NCBI RefSeq assembly: GCF_030409225.1
Contig: NZ_JAUFPK010000008.1
Location: 24,637 to 88,636 of the forward strand
Source of the DNA: Aquisalimonas lutea
GTDB taxonomy: Bacteria > Pseudomonadota > Gammaproteobacteria > Nitrococcales > Aquisalimonadaceae
Direction of reading: 5' to 3'
DNA length: 64,000 nucleotides
This document shows, in pieces, positions 1 to 8,436 of the stretch. Positions within the stretch are counted from its first letter, which is position 1. Each line of letters begins with the position of its first letter. The notes below the pieces were generated by a model. The model did not search any database. It was not told where the DNA came from and was given only the letters and a program-made list of their open reading frames with translations. The position numbers and the translations under genes are program-made.

Positions 1-900
1 ATTCAGCCGTGGATGGAGGATGTGGAGGAAGCGTCGGACAGCAGCATCAAGTTCGACTATTACCCCGCCGAGCAGATCGGCGACGCCTCGGAGATGCTTT
101 CCCTGGTTCGTTCTGGCGTAGCGGACGTCGTGCATCTTTCTCCTGCCTACCTTTCGGACAAACTGCCGCTATCGGGCGTCGCGGAACTACCAGGACTGTT
201 TGAACGAGTCTGCGACGGAACGCATGCGGTGCAGCAGCTACTTACGCCCGGCTCTGAAGTGCACGAAACCGAATACGCAGAGCGTGGCGTCCGGGTGCTG
301 TGGGCGCACACCTATGAACCGTACCGCATTGTCACCGTCGACCCACCGGTGCGAACCATGGAAGACCTGAGCGGGTTACGGATTCGTAGTGCCGGGGGCA
401 GCATGTCCACAACCGCGCGCAACGTGGGCGCGGTGCCCATGGATATGACTGGCCCGGAAATGCTCCAGTCCATGCAACGGGGCACGTTGGACGGGACATT
501 TGCCCCGTTGCTGAGCCTCTATCCCTTTGATCTTCAAACAGTTCTAAACTACATCACCACTGATGGCAGCATGGCGAGCTTCGTTTCCGTGTATGCCATC
601 AGCGAGCGCGCATGGAACGAGCTCGATGCCGAGCAGCAGGCCGTACTGGAAGAGACCAGCCGCGCCGCTGCACAACGCACATGCGAGTGGATTGATACCG
701 CCTCAGAACAAATTGTCGAACGCCTCGAGTCCGACGGCCTCGAAGCGGTCGAGATGGAACCGGGTGATCTCGAGGAGCTGAACCGCGGCTTGGAGAAAGC
801 CCGTGCCGAGTGGGTGGAGACCATGGAGGACTCGGGTCGTCCAGCGAGTGAAGTGCTAAGCACCTTCAATGATGCGGTCGCGGAGCGCCAAAGCCAATAG
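1..900 (+). CDS. TRAP transporter solute-binding protein (DctP family), 5' end missing
   Basis: This is the C-terminal 299 residues of a periplasmic receptor for a TRAP dicarboxylate-type transporter. The frame is open back to base 1, so the signal peptide and the first strands lie outside the window. Family features seen are the motif around 'PWMEDVEEAS' at the left edge, 'DLSGLRIRS' near residue 125, and the conserved arginine in that segment that normally contacts a carboxylate of the ligand. The membrane subunits DctQ/DctM are not in the window and would be expected to the left. Downstream genes are CoA-ester enzymes, so an organic-acid substrate is a reasonable inference. Confidence 0.88.
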   Translation: MQPWMEDVEEASDSSIKFDYYPAEQIGDASEMLSLVRSGVADVVHLSPAYLSDKLPLSGVAELPGLFERVCDGTHAVQQLLTPGSEVHETEYAERGVRVLWAHTYEPYRIVTVDPPVRTMEDLSGLRIRSAGGSMSTTARNVGAVPMDMTGPEMLQSMQRGTLDGTFAPLLSLYPFDLQTVLNYITTDGSMASFVSVYAISERAWNELDAEQQAVLEETSRAAAQRTCEWIDTASEQIVERLESDGLEAVEMEPGDLEELNRGLEKARAEWVETMEDSGRPASEVLSTFNDAVAERQSQ

Positions 901-920
901 GTGGCACCCGACGTCACGCA

Positions 921-961
921 GCGCCCCGTTGGCAGGATAAGTAGGCCTGCTAACGGGGCGC
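921..961. terminator. Long perfect hairpin between the TRAP receptor and the next gene
   Basis: Arms GCGCCCCGTT (921-930) and AACGGGGCGC (952-961) are perfectly complementary, and an inner GCAGG/CCTGC stem (932-936, 946-950) extends the structure. There is no T-run on either strand, so it is terminator-like, a processing site or a 3'-end stabiliser rather than a classic intrinsic terminator. Confidence 0.5.
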
Positions 962-1023
962 CCCGTTGCCTCGGAAATATAGTTGGGGCAGCAAACGCTT
1001 TCACCGGAACCGGACAGCCAATT

Positions 1024-2016
1024 ATGACCGCGACCATGCGCGCACTCTTGTGCCGCGAGTACGGAGATGTTGACGATCTCGTTCTCGGTACGGCACCCGT
1101 GCCCCGAGCAGACAATGGACAGCTACTCGTCCGGGTTCACGCTGCGGGCCTCAACTTCGCCGACGCTCTCGTCGTGGGAGGGCGTTATCAGATTCGCCAT
1201 GAACCTCCCTTTGTGCCGGGCTCAGAGTTGTCGGGGGAGGTGATCGCCATCGGCGAAGACATCACAGATTTTTGCCCCGGCGATAGAGTCATGGCCCAAG
1301 TTGATATCGGGGCCTTTGCCGACTACACGGTTGTCGACGCCCGCCGCGCACAGCATGTACCGAAAGAGATGAGTGACGACGAGGCGGCCGCTTTCTACGT
1401 CGCCTACGGCACCGCTGGCGCCGCGTTGTTGCATCGCTGCCGCCTCACCCCTTCGGAAACCGTTCTCGTGTTCGGCGCCAGTAGCGGCGTCGGTCTTGCC
1501 GCATTACAGGTTGCGAAAGCAACTGGTTGTTCCGTCATTGCCGGCACACGCGACCCAGATAAGGCCGCTTTCGTCCGAGAGCAGGGAGCGGATTTTACGG
1601 TTGCGATCCATGCCGAGGATGCTCGGGACCAGGTGCGGGCATGGACAGAATCCCACGGCGTAGATGTGGTCTTTGATCCCGTCGGCGGGGATGCGACACG
1701 TCTGGGACTGAAATGCATCGCCTGGGAAGGACGGCACGTCGTGGTCGGTTTCGTCAGCGGAACGATCCCCCAGATTCCGACCAACCATCTCCTACTGAAG
1801 AACGCGGACATGATCGGCTTCTTCTGGGGAGACTATTACCACCGCCGCCCCAAGGACACGCAGCACATGTTCGAGCGCCTATTCGACTACTACCGGCAAG
1901 GCACGCTCAAGCCTCACATCGCGGTTTCGGTCGAGCCGACAGAGATCACCAGGACGCTGCGCGCGCAACAACAGGGCGAGATTCTGGGCAAAGCGGTAGC
2001 TCGCTTTGGCCTGTAG
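1024..2016 (+). CDS. Quinone oxidoreductase-like zinc-free medium-chain dehydrogenase
   Basis: A 330-residue member of the NADPH:quinone oxidoreductase branch of the medium-chain dehydrogenases. It has a GroES-like N-terminal domain with 'GLNFADALVVGGRY' and a Rossmann domain with the nucleotide motif 'GASSGVGLAALQ' near residue 150. The cysteine ligands of zinc alcohol dehydrogenases are absent, as usual in this branch. An open frame continues upstream to 901, but that stretch is low-complexity and crosses the hairpin at 921-961, so ATG 1024 is preferred (ATG 1036 is possible). It probably reduces an enone or enoyl substrate in the pathway of the next two genes. The exact substrate is not visible. 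Confidence 0.85.
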   Translation: MTATMRALLCREYGDVDDLVLGTAPVPRADNGQLLVRVHAAGLNFADALVVGGRYQIRHEPPFVPGSELSGEVIAIGEDITDFCPGDRVMAQVDIGAFADYTVVDARRAQHVPKEMSDDEAAAFYVAYGTAGAALLHRCRLTPSETVLVFGASSGVGLAALQVAKATGCSVIAGTRDPDKAAFVREQGADFTVAIHAEDARDQVRAWTESHGVDVVFDPVGGDATRLGLKCIAWEGRHVVVGFVSGTIPQIPTNHLLLKNADMIGFFWGDYYHRRPKDTQHMFERLFDYYRQGTLKPHIAVSVEPTEITRTLRAQQQGEILGKAVARFGL

Positions 2017-2063
2017 CGAGAGGTTGCTTGCTCCGAACCAGTAATTACTCGGAAGAGGTTCCC

Positions 2064-2816
2064 ATGGATTCGACTTCGAATATCCAAGTCACTGAACATG
2101 GTGCGACCGCGTACCTGACCCTTGATCGTCCTGCAACGCGCAACGCCTTGACCCATCAACTGATGTGCGAGCTGGACGAGATATGTCGTGATTTGCGTCA
2201 GCGTACGGACCTTACCACCGTCGTGCTCTCGGGCAATGGCCCTGCCTTTTGTGCCGGTGCGGACCTCAACGAGAACCTGTTCTTCTCTCCCGACATACCG
2301 GCGGATGAACGAGCCGACGTCGGCAACTTCGGCGGCGAGGTTATCCAGTTCTGGGAGCGGTTGCCGCAAATCACCATCGTGGCTGTCGAAGGGTTTGTCG
2401 TTGGGGGCGGGTTGACACTGGCGCTTAGTTCCGACTTTCGCGTGTTTGCGCGCAATGCGTTCATCTATGTCCCAGAGATCGATCTCGGCTCCAATTACGG
2501 CTGGAATACCGTTCCCCGGCTTGTTGCCTACGCTGGCCCCGCGAGAACCAAACGTATCGTGCTGCTCGCCGAGAAAATCTACGCAGAGCAGGCGGAGACA
2601 TGGGGGCTTGTTGATTTTGTAGTCTCTGAAGGCAAGGCACTTGCTCGCGCGACCGAGTTGGCGGACTCCTTCGCTCACAAGCCTCGCCTGGCGGTGCGGA
2701 CGAGCAAGCGAGCGATTAACGCGGTGAGCAATGCATTAGTGGACGTCGCCTCACATGGCGACATGGTCCAGTCGCTGGCTTGCGTCGCCTCCTTTAACGA
2801 AAGACCCGGGGAGTAA
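2064..2816 (+). CDS. Enoyl-CoA hydratase/isomerase family protein (crotonase fold)
   Basis: A 250-residue crotonase. The first oxyanion-hole segment is 'FCAGADLNE' near residue 62 and the second is 'VVGGGLTLALSSDF' near 112. Of the two glutamates used by true hydratases, the one in 'PEIDLG' (about residue 138) is present, but the one expected in the GGG-x-E position is replaced, so hydration of a simple 2-enoyl-CoA is not assured; an isomerase, hydrolase or lyase role is possible. ATG 2064 is preceded by GGAAGAGG. The stop lies 4 bases before the acyl-CoA synthetase, so the two are co-translated neighbours. Confidence 0.85.
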   Translation: MDSTSNIQVTEHGATAYLTLDRPATRNALTHQLMCELDEICRDLRQRTDLTTVVLSGNGPAFCAGADLNENLFFSPDIPADERADVGNFGGEVIQFWERLPQITIVAVEGFVVGGGLTLALSSDFRVFARNAFIYVPEIDLGSNYGWNTVPRLVAYAGPARTKRIVLLAEKIYAEQAETWGLVDFVVSEGKALARATELADSFAHKPRLAVRTSKRAINAVSNALVDVASHGDMVQSLACVASFNERPGE

Positions 2817-2820
2817 AGCC

Positions 2821-4383
2821 ATGCCACGGGAAACATCCGTCGCCGAATTCGTGTTCCAAACAGCCTCCCAATCGCCCGAACGCATCGCACTCGGAAATGT
2901 TGAGGAGCACGTAACGTATCGGGAGCTCGCTAGCCGCGTCGCCCGCCTCGCGGCCGGACTACGCCGGCTCGGGCTATCGCGCGGTGATCGTATCGGTGTT
3001 TTGACGACGCCGCGCGCGGACGCTTATACGTTGTTCCTCGCCGCCAACGCCATCGGTGTCACATGGTTGGGGATTAACCCGAAGCACACCTACCGGGAAA
3101 TGGACTACGTCGTCCAAGATGCACAACCGGCTGCCTTGTTCTTCATAAGTGAACTTGAGGGGCGAAAATACAGGGACGACGTGCGGCGTCTGGCCAGCGA
3201 TGCCGCCAGCGTGAAAGCTACGGTCAGCCTCGATGATACCGCAACCGGCGCAACGACCCTGTCATCGCTGTACGAGGAGCCGACTTCGCCCCACCCGTCC
3301 GAGTTGGGGGAAGATATGGCCGAGGATGCGGCGCTGCTTGTCTATACCTCCGGGTCGACCGGTAGCCCAAAGGGCGTTCTGCTGCAGAACAAAGCCATGA
3401 TTCGCCGCAGCCTGACGCAACTGGAGCATTGGCCACTAAGCGATCCTCCCGTTATCTACAACTCCTTCCCTATGAACCACATCGGCGGAATGCATTTTCT
3501 CTCGTGCTACGCCATGGTCGGCCGCGGAGCGATTCATTTCCGTGAAAAGTTCGAAGCCGATACTGTGCCGGACCTGGTTCACGACCTCGGTATCAATATA
3601 CTTCTCCTCCTTCCGACCATGTATCAGCTCATTGCGTCGTCGCCCAACTTCGATGTGGCGAAATTTGCGTCTGTCCAGTGGTTCGTCTTCTCAGGCGCCC
3701 AGATGCCGCGCGAAATTCTCCGTCGCCTTCGGGCGGCAGGCGGGCGCATTGGCACTTCGTACGGCATGACCGAAACGTGTGGTTCGGTGACGTACGGTTA
3801 CCCGGACGAAGATCTCGACACCTTGGCGATCACTATTGGTCGTTCCGTACCGAATGGGGAGGTACGAGTCCACAAGGAGGACGGAACCGCCGCCGCGGAG
3901 GGCGAGAAAGGCGAGATTCAGGTTCGCCCGGAGTACTGCATGGCAGGATATCTGAATCGGCCCGAGGCGACTCGCGACACCTACACCGAGGATGGTTGGC
4001 TTAAGACCGGGGATCTGGTCGAGGTCATGCCGCGGGGCAATCTGCGTTTCGTTGGCCGGACTTCGGAGATGTTCAAATCCGGTGGCTACAACGTGTACCC
4101 GCGCGAAATCGAGCTGACGATCGAAGCAAAAGACGGCGTGGACATCGCGGCGGTCGTCGCCGTGCCGGACCAATTGTACTCGGAGATCGGGTACGCGTTT
4201 GTGGTACCTCGCTCCGACGCACACCTCGACGAGACAGAGCTCCGAGATTGGTGCCGCGAACAATTGGCAAATTACAAGATCCCAAAGCGGATCTTCGTGC
4301 GGGATAGCTTGCCCATGCTGGCGATCGGAAAAGTGGATAAAGTGAAGCTCAGACAGGAACTCCTGGCGGAAGAGGCCGAGTGA
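2821..4383 (+). CDS. Acyl-CoA synthetase (AMP-forming ligase)
   Basis: A 520-residue ANL-superfamily ligase that should activate a carboxylic acid to its CoA thioester through an acyl-AMP. Motifs in order: P-loop-like 'YTSGSTGSPKGV' near residue 180, 'GTSYGMTETCG' near 315, 'WLKTGDLVE' near 392, 'KSGGYNVYPREIE' hinge near 420, and the catalytic lysine in 'IGKVDK' near the C-terminus. Start ATG 2821 follows GGGGAG. It is the last gene of the run and is followed directly by a transposon remnant. Substrate class (short, branched or aromatic acid) cannot be read from sequence alone. Confidence 0.9.
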   Translation: MPRETSVAEFVFQTASQSPERIALGNVEEHVTYRELASRVARLAAGLRRLGLSRGDRIGVLTTPRADAYTLFLAANAIGVTWLGINPKHTYREMDYVVQDAQPAALFFISELEGRKYRDDVRRLASDAASVKATVSLDDTATGATTLSSLYEEPTSPHPSELGEDMAEDAALLVYTSGSTGSPKGVLLQNKAMIRRSLTQLEHWPLSDPPVIYNSFPMNHIGGMHFLSCYAMVGRGAIHFREKFEADTVPDLVHDLGINILLLLPTMYQLIASSPNFDVAKFASVQWFVFSGAQMPREILRRLRAAGGRIGTSYGMTETCGSVTYGYPDEDLDTLAITIGRSVPNGEVRVHKEDGTAAAEGEKGEIQVRPEYCMAGYLNRPEATRDTYTEDGWLKTGDLVEVMPRGNLRFVGRTSEMFKSGGYNVYPREIELTIEAKDGVDIAAVVAVPDQLYSEIGYAFVVPRSDAHLDETELRDWCREQLANYKIPKRIFVRDSLPMLAIGKVDKVKLRQELLAEEAE

Positions 4384-4421
4384 GATAGAGGATAACTACC
4401 CTCTGGCAACGCTTCAAGAGT

Positions 4422-4712
4422 TTAGCTCATCTGGTCTGTGCCTGTACCTCGGCGCGCCATGGTATATCCCCGAGTCTCCTGTTCCGGCGGAAAAAGCTGA
4501 TGAACGACGGTGGCATGACGGCGGTTGGCTCGGGCGACGAGATGGTCAGCGCCGCCGAGGTGAAGGCGGTGAAGCGCCAGGTGCGTGAGCTCGAGCGCCT
4601 TCTGGGGCGCAAGACCATGGAGACCAAGATTCTCAAGGAAGCCTTGGAGGTGGCTCAGGCAAAAAAGTTGATCTCGCGCATGCCCTTGTTGCCGCCGGAC
4701 GATTCCCGGTGA
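4422..4712 (+). pseudogene. IS2-like (IS3 family) orfA, 5' truncated
   Basis: The frame encodes the end of an IS2-type OrfA: 'HGISPSLLFRRKKL' of the helix-turn-helix region, followed by a leucine-zipper stretch 'LERLLGRKTMETKILKEAL'. The N-terminal part of the DNA-binding domain and the left end of the element are missing; the sequence departs from family likeness before about 4455. The frame ends at 4712, overlapping the orfB start, which is the normal IS2 arrangement. Confidence 0.75.
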
Positions 4713-5603
4713 AGCGCATCAGTGAGGTGCTGGGCGTGGCGCGCTCGAACCTGATCGAGCGCAGAGCCGGCCGCCACTGTGGGCGTCCCTCGCGCTACCG
4801 GGTCGCCGACGACGAGCGGCTGCTGCCGCAGGTGCGGGCCATCTGCACGGCTCGCGGTGCCTACGGCTACCGGCGCGTGATAGCGCATCTGAACCGGGAT
4901 CTGGCCGCCGCCGGCGAGCGGGTGAACCGAAGCGGATCTATCGACTGATGAAGGCCCATGATCTGCTGCTCACGCGCTACACCGGCAGGCCGGTCACCGA
5001 CAAGGCCCACGATGGCCAGGTCATCACGCTGAAGTCCGATCTGCGGTGGTGCTCGGATGTCATGGAGATCCGCTGCTGGAATGGCGAGGCAGTGCGCGTG
5101 GCATTCAGCCTGGACGCTGTTACCGGGAAGCCATGCGGTATGTAGCAACCACCGGTGGCGTCACCAGGGAGATGATCCAGGATCTTTTGGTCGAGACGAT
5201 GGAATACCGCTTCGGCGATGTCTTCCGGCTGCCGCATCCGATCGAGTGGCTCAGCGACAACGGGAGTTGCTACACCGCGGCGCAGACCCGGGCCATGGCC
5301 CGCCAGCTCGGATTTCTGCCATGCACCACCGCTGTTCGCAGCCCGCAGAGCAACGGCATGGCCGAGGCGTTCGTGAAGGCGTTCAAGCGCGACTACGTAT
5401 ACCTGAACGATCTGCCGGATGCAGCAACGGTGCTGGCGCGACTGCCCCGATGGTTCGCCGACTACAACCGCTTCCATCCGCATAAGGGGCTGAAGATGCA
5501 ATCGCCCTGGGAGTACCGCCAGAGCATGGAGGCGACCGGAATTCTCCACTTTATGACCGGTCAGTTATCCGGCGAGATCTCAGCCACAGCGAGGAGATGC
5601 TGA
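4709..5603 (+). pseudogene. IS2-like orfB transposase, two frameshifts
   Basis: An rve-type DDE transposase of the IS2 subgroup broken into three frames. The first piece ends near 4930 ('AGERVN'), where one missing base separates it from 'IYRLMKAHDLLL'. The second ends near 5118 inside the DDE domain, and the third carries 'EWLSDNGSCYTAAQTR', 'TAVRSPQSNGMAEAF' and 'YNRFHPHKGL'. Joining the pieces gives nearly full OrfB length, so the decay is recent and by single-base losses. It cannot make an active transposase as it stands. Confidence 0.85.
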
Positions 5604-5654
5604 GCGAGTACCGCCGCGTCGATGGGAACTTGTGTTTGGTCGTCCTCGCCGTTA

Positions 5655-6890
5655 TCACGATTGCGCCCTAGCTTGCCGCCCGGGCATCGTGCCTGACGCG
5701 AGTATCCGGTTACCGGTAGCGTACCCTCTGGCGAAGTAGGTATTGTTCGACAGCGCCTCAACGAATAGCTGCGCCCCGCGCTCGCCGGCAGATTGGTGAA
5801 TCTGCGGAATCCAGCGTGCGTAGACGCGGCGTATCATAGCCCAGTCCGCATGACCCATCTGCATTGCGATCCAGGACGGATCTTCTCCAGCAGTGAGCAG
5901 CCACGAAGCGTACGTGTGGCGCAGTTGGTACGGAGGACGATACCGCACACTAGCTGCGCGCAATGTATGACGCCAGTGCCGGCGAATCGCAGCGTCGCTC
6001 GCATATGGAAGCCCCGTTGCGGGGTCCCGCCAGATGCGCCCGCCGATGCGTACCTGCGCACGATACTCGGCGACAAGGGCCTCTCGGGCGACTGGCAAGA
6101 GCTCGATCTCATGTTGGCCCGCCAATGTCTTTGTTACTGGTTTGGCGCGTCCCCGGACGATCACCCGGTTTATGCGCACGCTCCCCCGCGACCAATTGAT
6201 ATCCGACCATTCGAGTCCCAGAAGCTCCGAGGTGCGAAGCCCGGTACTAACGGCGAATCGCACCAGCCGTGCGAAACTCCGACGTTCGCATGCCGCAAGG
6301 ACTCGCTGTAGCTCCTCCGGGGTGAGCGGGTCAGGCTGTGGTGGCGCACGGTGCCGCTCGACCGGTATGCGGATACGATCAAGGGGGTCGCGGTCGATAA
6401 GGCCATCCGCGTAGGCGTCGCCAAGCGCACGACGCAGCGGTGTGAGGACCGTGCCGAGGCGCTTGGTGCCGTGTGGCCAGCTGCGCATCCATGCCCGCAG
6501 GCGCGCGACCGTCACTTCATGGAGCTGGAGATCACCGAAGGCGGGCAGCAGATGCGTGTGCACCACACACGCATAGTCGCGGGCGGTGCTGGGCGCGCAG
6601 TGGTGTGTGACGTCGGCGAGATACACCCGCAGGGCTTCGCGGACACGTGGTGTTGCGTTGTGGCTGAGCTGCCGCGCGCGGGGGGAGTTCGGAAAGTGCT
6701 CGCGAAAATCGAACCGGCCGTGCTCGATCTCGTAGAGAATTGCGGCACGCTTTTGCGCAGCATAGCGAAGGTTCGCCCGGTTTGGGGGCAAGGGCAGGCG
6801 CTCGCGGTAGTGTCGCCCATGCCACGTGAATGCAATCTGGATGGTGTCGTTCGGCGTAATGGTGATGCCGCGCGGAGTGGATTGAGACAT
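5655..6890 (-). CDS. Tyrosine-type site-specific integrase, phage class
   Basis: A complete 411-residue integrase. The N-terminus has the arm-DNA-binding fold seen in many phage integrases (DUF3596-like, residues 8-70), then a SAM-like core-binding domain (about 85-190) and the catalytic domain. Active-site residues visible are the arginine in 'STGLRTSELLGLEW', the HxxR pair in 'QLRHTYASW', the histidine in 'MGHADWAM' and the tyrosine nucleophile in 'RRVYARW'. It reads leftward toward the IS2-like remnant, and no attachment tRNA is seen next to it, so its own attachment site is unknown. It is unrelated in detail to the second, broken integrase at 9867-10884. Confidence 0.9.
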   Translation of the reverse strand: MSQSTPRGITITPNDTIQIAFTWHGRHYRERLPLPPNRANLRYAAQKRAAILYEIEHGRFDFREHFPNSPRARQLSHNATPRVREALRVYLADVTHHCAPSTARDYACVVHTHLLPAFGDLQLHEVTVARLRAWMRSWPHGTKRLGTVLTPLRRALGDAYADGLIDRDPLDRIRIPVERHRAPPQPDPLTPEELQRVLAACERRSFARLVRFAVSTGLRTSELLGLEWSDINWSRGSVRINRVIVRGRAKPVTKTLAGQHEIELLPVAREALVAEYRAQVRIGGRIWRDPATGLPYASDAAIRRHWRHTLRAASVRYRPPYQLRHTYASWLLTAGEDPSWIAMQMGHADWAMIRRVYARWIPQIHQSAGERGAQLFVEALSNNTYFARGYATGNRILASGTMPGRQARAQS

Positions 6891-7063
6891 ACGTGCCCGA
6901 TACCTCCCGTTGCTTTTGGGTGAGGCGATCTAGCTCCGGCGTCAACGGCCATGACGAGCGATGGATGTAGTAGGCCCGGCGCCGATACTGGTTCGCCCAC
7001 AGCTGGATTCAACCAGCCGGTTGAGTTCGGTGCTGGCTGAACGGCCGTGTGTATGCGATCCAG

Positions 7064-7342
7064 TCAGACGTCGGTCATTCCGCCGCACGGGGTTGAGTCA
7101 CCGCCGTCGGCGACTGTGGTCGGTGCTTGCGGGAGACGGGCCGACCCATGTTGGTGGTCGGCACTGTCGGCCGTTGGTTGCCCTAGCACCAGTGGCACGG
7201 CAATTGTTATCTCGATCATCCGGCGCAGGGGCTGCGTGACGAGACCGAATGCCTCGCCCGAGATCCAGCCGAAAAAGGCGGCTTTGATGTGCCGGAGGAG
7301 TTGCGCCAGGAGAGGCAGAATGTGTTTCATGGATTTTCTCAT
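7064..7342 (-). CDS. Small hydrophobic hypothetical protein with its own strong promoter
   Basis: A 92-residue protein of no recognised family. The first half is a mix of hydrophobic and basic segments ('HILPLLAQLLRHIKAAFFG' and 'IEITIAVPLVLG'), suggesting membrane association; the second half is polar and rich in T, D, H and G. ATG 7342 is chosen because AGGG lies 6 bases upstream, and the -10/-35 pair at 7361-7389 places the transcript start about 12 bases before the codon. Nothing in the sequence tells its role. The promoter quality is the main reason to believe it is expressed. Confidence 0.5.
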   Translation of the reverse strand: MRKSMKHILPLLAQLLRHIKAAFFGWISGEAFGLVTQPLRRMIEITIAVPLVLGQPTADSADHQHGSARLPQAPTTVADGGDSTPCGGMTDV

Positions 7343-7360
7343 TGCCAACCCTGATTGAAT

Positions 7361-7389
7361 ATTATAATAATCCTTGCCTTATTCGTCAA
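7361..7389 (-). promoter_or_regulatory. Near-consensus sigma-70 promoter for the 92-residue gene
   Basis: On the minus strand TTGACG (7389-7384) is followed after exactly 17 bases by TATAAT (7366-7361). The match is 11 of 12 bases to consensus, and a ribosome site plus ATG follow at the right distance. Confidence 0.7.
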
Positions 7390-7603
7390 TAGAAAGCTCC
7401 TTAAAAATCGGAATAGACCATCGTTCTTTATATCTTCCGAGGCGGTTGTACAAGCATACAACACGCTCGCCAGTCTCAGTCCGTTGTTAAGAATCAGACG
7501 CTTCGGATAAGCTTTTGCTTTCATCATTGCAACAGCGTCTCAATGAATAGAAAGACCGCATTGACAGAAGCAAAAAGAGGATTCCCTTTTGAGGAAAAAG
7601 ATG

Positions 7604-7637
7604 TTATAACTATTATAACGGTTATAACAATTATAAA
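7604..7637. repeat. TTATAAC tandem array, 9-base period, four units
   Basis: TTATAAC occurs at 7604, 7613 and 7622 and TTATAAA at 7631, each exactly 9 bases apart, followed by a looser TTATATAAC. The period and AT content suit an operator or iteron-like protein-binding site, although the array could also be the coding core of a repetitive peptide. Confidence 0.6.
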
Positions 7638-7978
7638 GTTATATAACGCATATAAGGTAGAGGTTCTTTTCACCGAAACACTGTGGGGTGTTGGCGCGGG
7701 TTGGGCGAAAAAACTGCTGCCAGCCGTGGCAGTTTCGATGCCTTACGGGGCACTTTGCCTGCCTGAACGGGCAGGAACGGTGCCAGTACCGGACTGCGGC
7801 CTTGATGATGGCCATAGTCGGTTCGCATTGGGCTTTGCGCATAGGCTCCGATGCTCGCAAAGTCGCGAGCGAAAGCTCGGAGGATGTCACTGTCGACGAC
7901 AGCGACGTTTTGTACAAACTCCGGTGGTATTCGTGCGATGAAAGCGTCGGGGACCATTGGGGAAAATCAATAGAGCGG

Positions 7979-8023
7979 TGTCACCGGGCGATTCGACTGC
8001 TGTCGTCTCGACGCCCGGTGACA
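7979..8023. repeat. Perfect 12-base inverted repeat with 21-base loop
   Basis: TGTCACCGGGCG (7979-7990) pairs perfectly with CGCCCGGTGACA (8012-8023). It lies downstream of the minus-strand gene at 8091-8306, so it could act as that gene's 3' hairpin, but no T-run follows. Confidence 0.55.
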
Positions 8024-8090
8024 AACGATCGCTCCAACCGAGGCGCAATCATCTCGGATAGCCGTGATCCGTGACCGGAGTGAGGCGGGG

Positions 8091-8306
8091 CTATCTTTTG
8101 TGCCCCTCGTGGGTTTCTCGTTCGCGGCCGAAGCCCATGGCATCCATGAGGTGCCACGCAACGAAAACCAAGTCGGCAGTGCGCAGCGGGCCGTGAATAA
8201 CAAGGGGCTCGACGTCACAGGGGCCGAGGAATTCGAACCGGTGCACTGCGGGCTCGTCGTTGCCCCGATCCTCGACGGTGTGCTGGACGGCTGTGATCGT
8301 GGGCAT
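8091..8306 (-). CDS. Small hypothetical protein of the island
   Basis: A 71-residue protein of unknown family with a mixed alpha/beta-looking composition and a charged C-terminus ending in 'ETHEGHKR'. Two in-frame ATGs exist at 8312 and 8306; GGAG lies directly against the first but 6 bases before the second, so 8306 is chosen. A possible promoter (TTGCGC, 16 bases, TATTAT with the -10 at 8333-8338) sits just upstream on the same strand. It lies about 130 bases downstream of the first exonuclease-like gene and reads the same way, so it may belong with that module. Confidence 0.5.
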   Translation of the reverse strand: MPTITAVQHTVEDRGNDEPAVHRFEFLGPCDVEPLVIHGPLRTADLVFVAWHLMDAMGFGRERETHEGHKR

Positions 8307-8436
8307 AGGCATCTCCAGAAGCGTTGAATTCCATAATATGCGGCGTGTCGGCACGCGCAATGGCGTGGCCTGAAAATGACGCGGATCGGGTCTCGGAATG
8401 GTGGAAACCGGTCTGTCGGGGACGGGTGCCTATTGC

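Larger units (their letters stand above)
7390..8090. other. Accessory stretch without a convincing gene
   Basis: This 700-base stretch is AT-rich to about 7680 and GC-rich after that. Open frames on both strands (for example 7543-7941 +, and 7670-7957 -) have no ribosome site and no family likeness. It contains the TTATAAC repeat array, two small hairpins near 7716-7731 (CTGCC/GGCAG) and 7758-7775 (CCTGCC/GGCAGG), and the inverted repeat at 7979-8023. It may be regulatory or a decayed phage region. Confidence 0.4.

Noticed and set aside
7543..7941. 132-residue open frame on the + strand containing the TTATAAC array
   Set aside because: No ribosome site before ATG 7543 and a non-protein-like second half; kept only as a remote alternative for the array.
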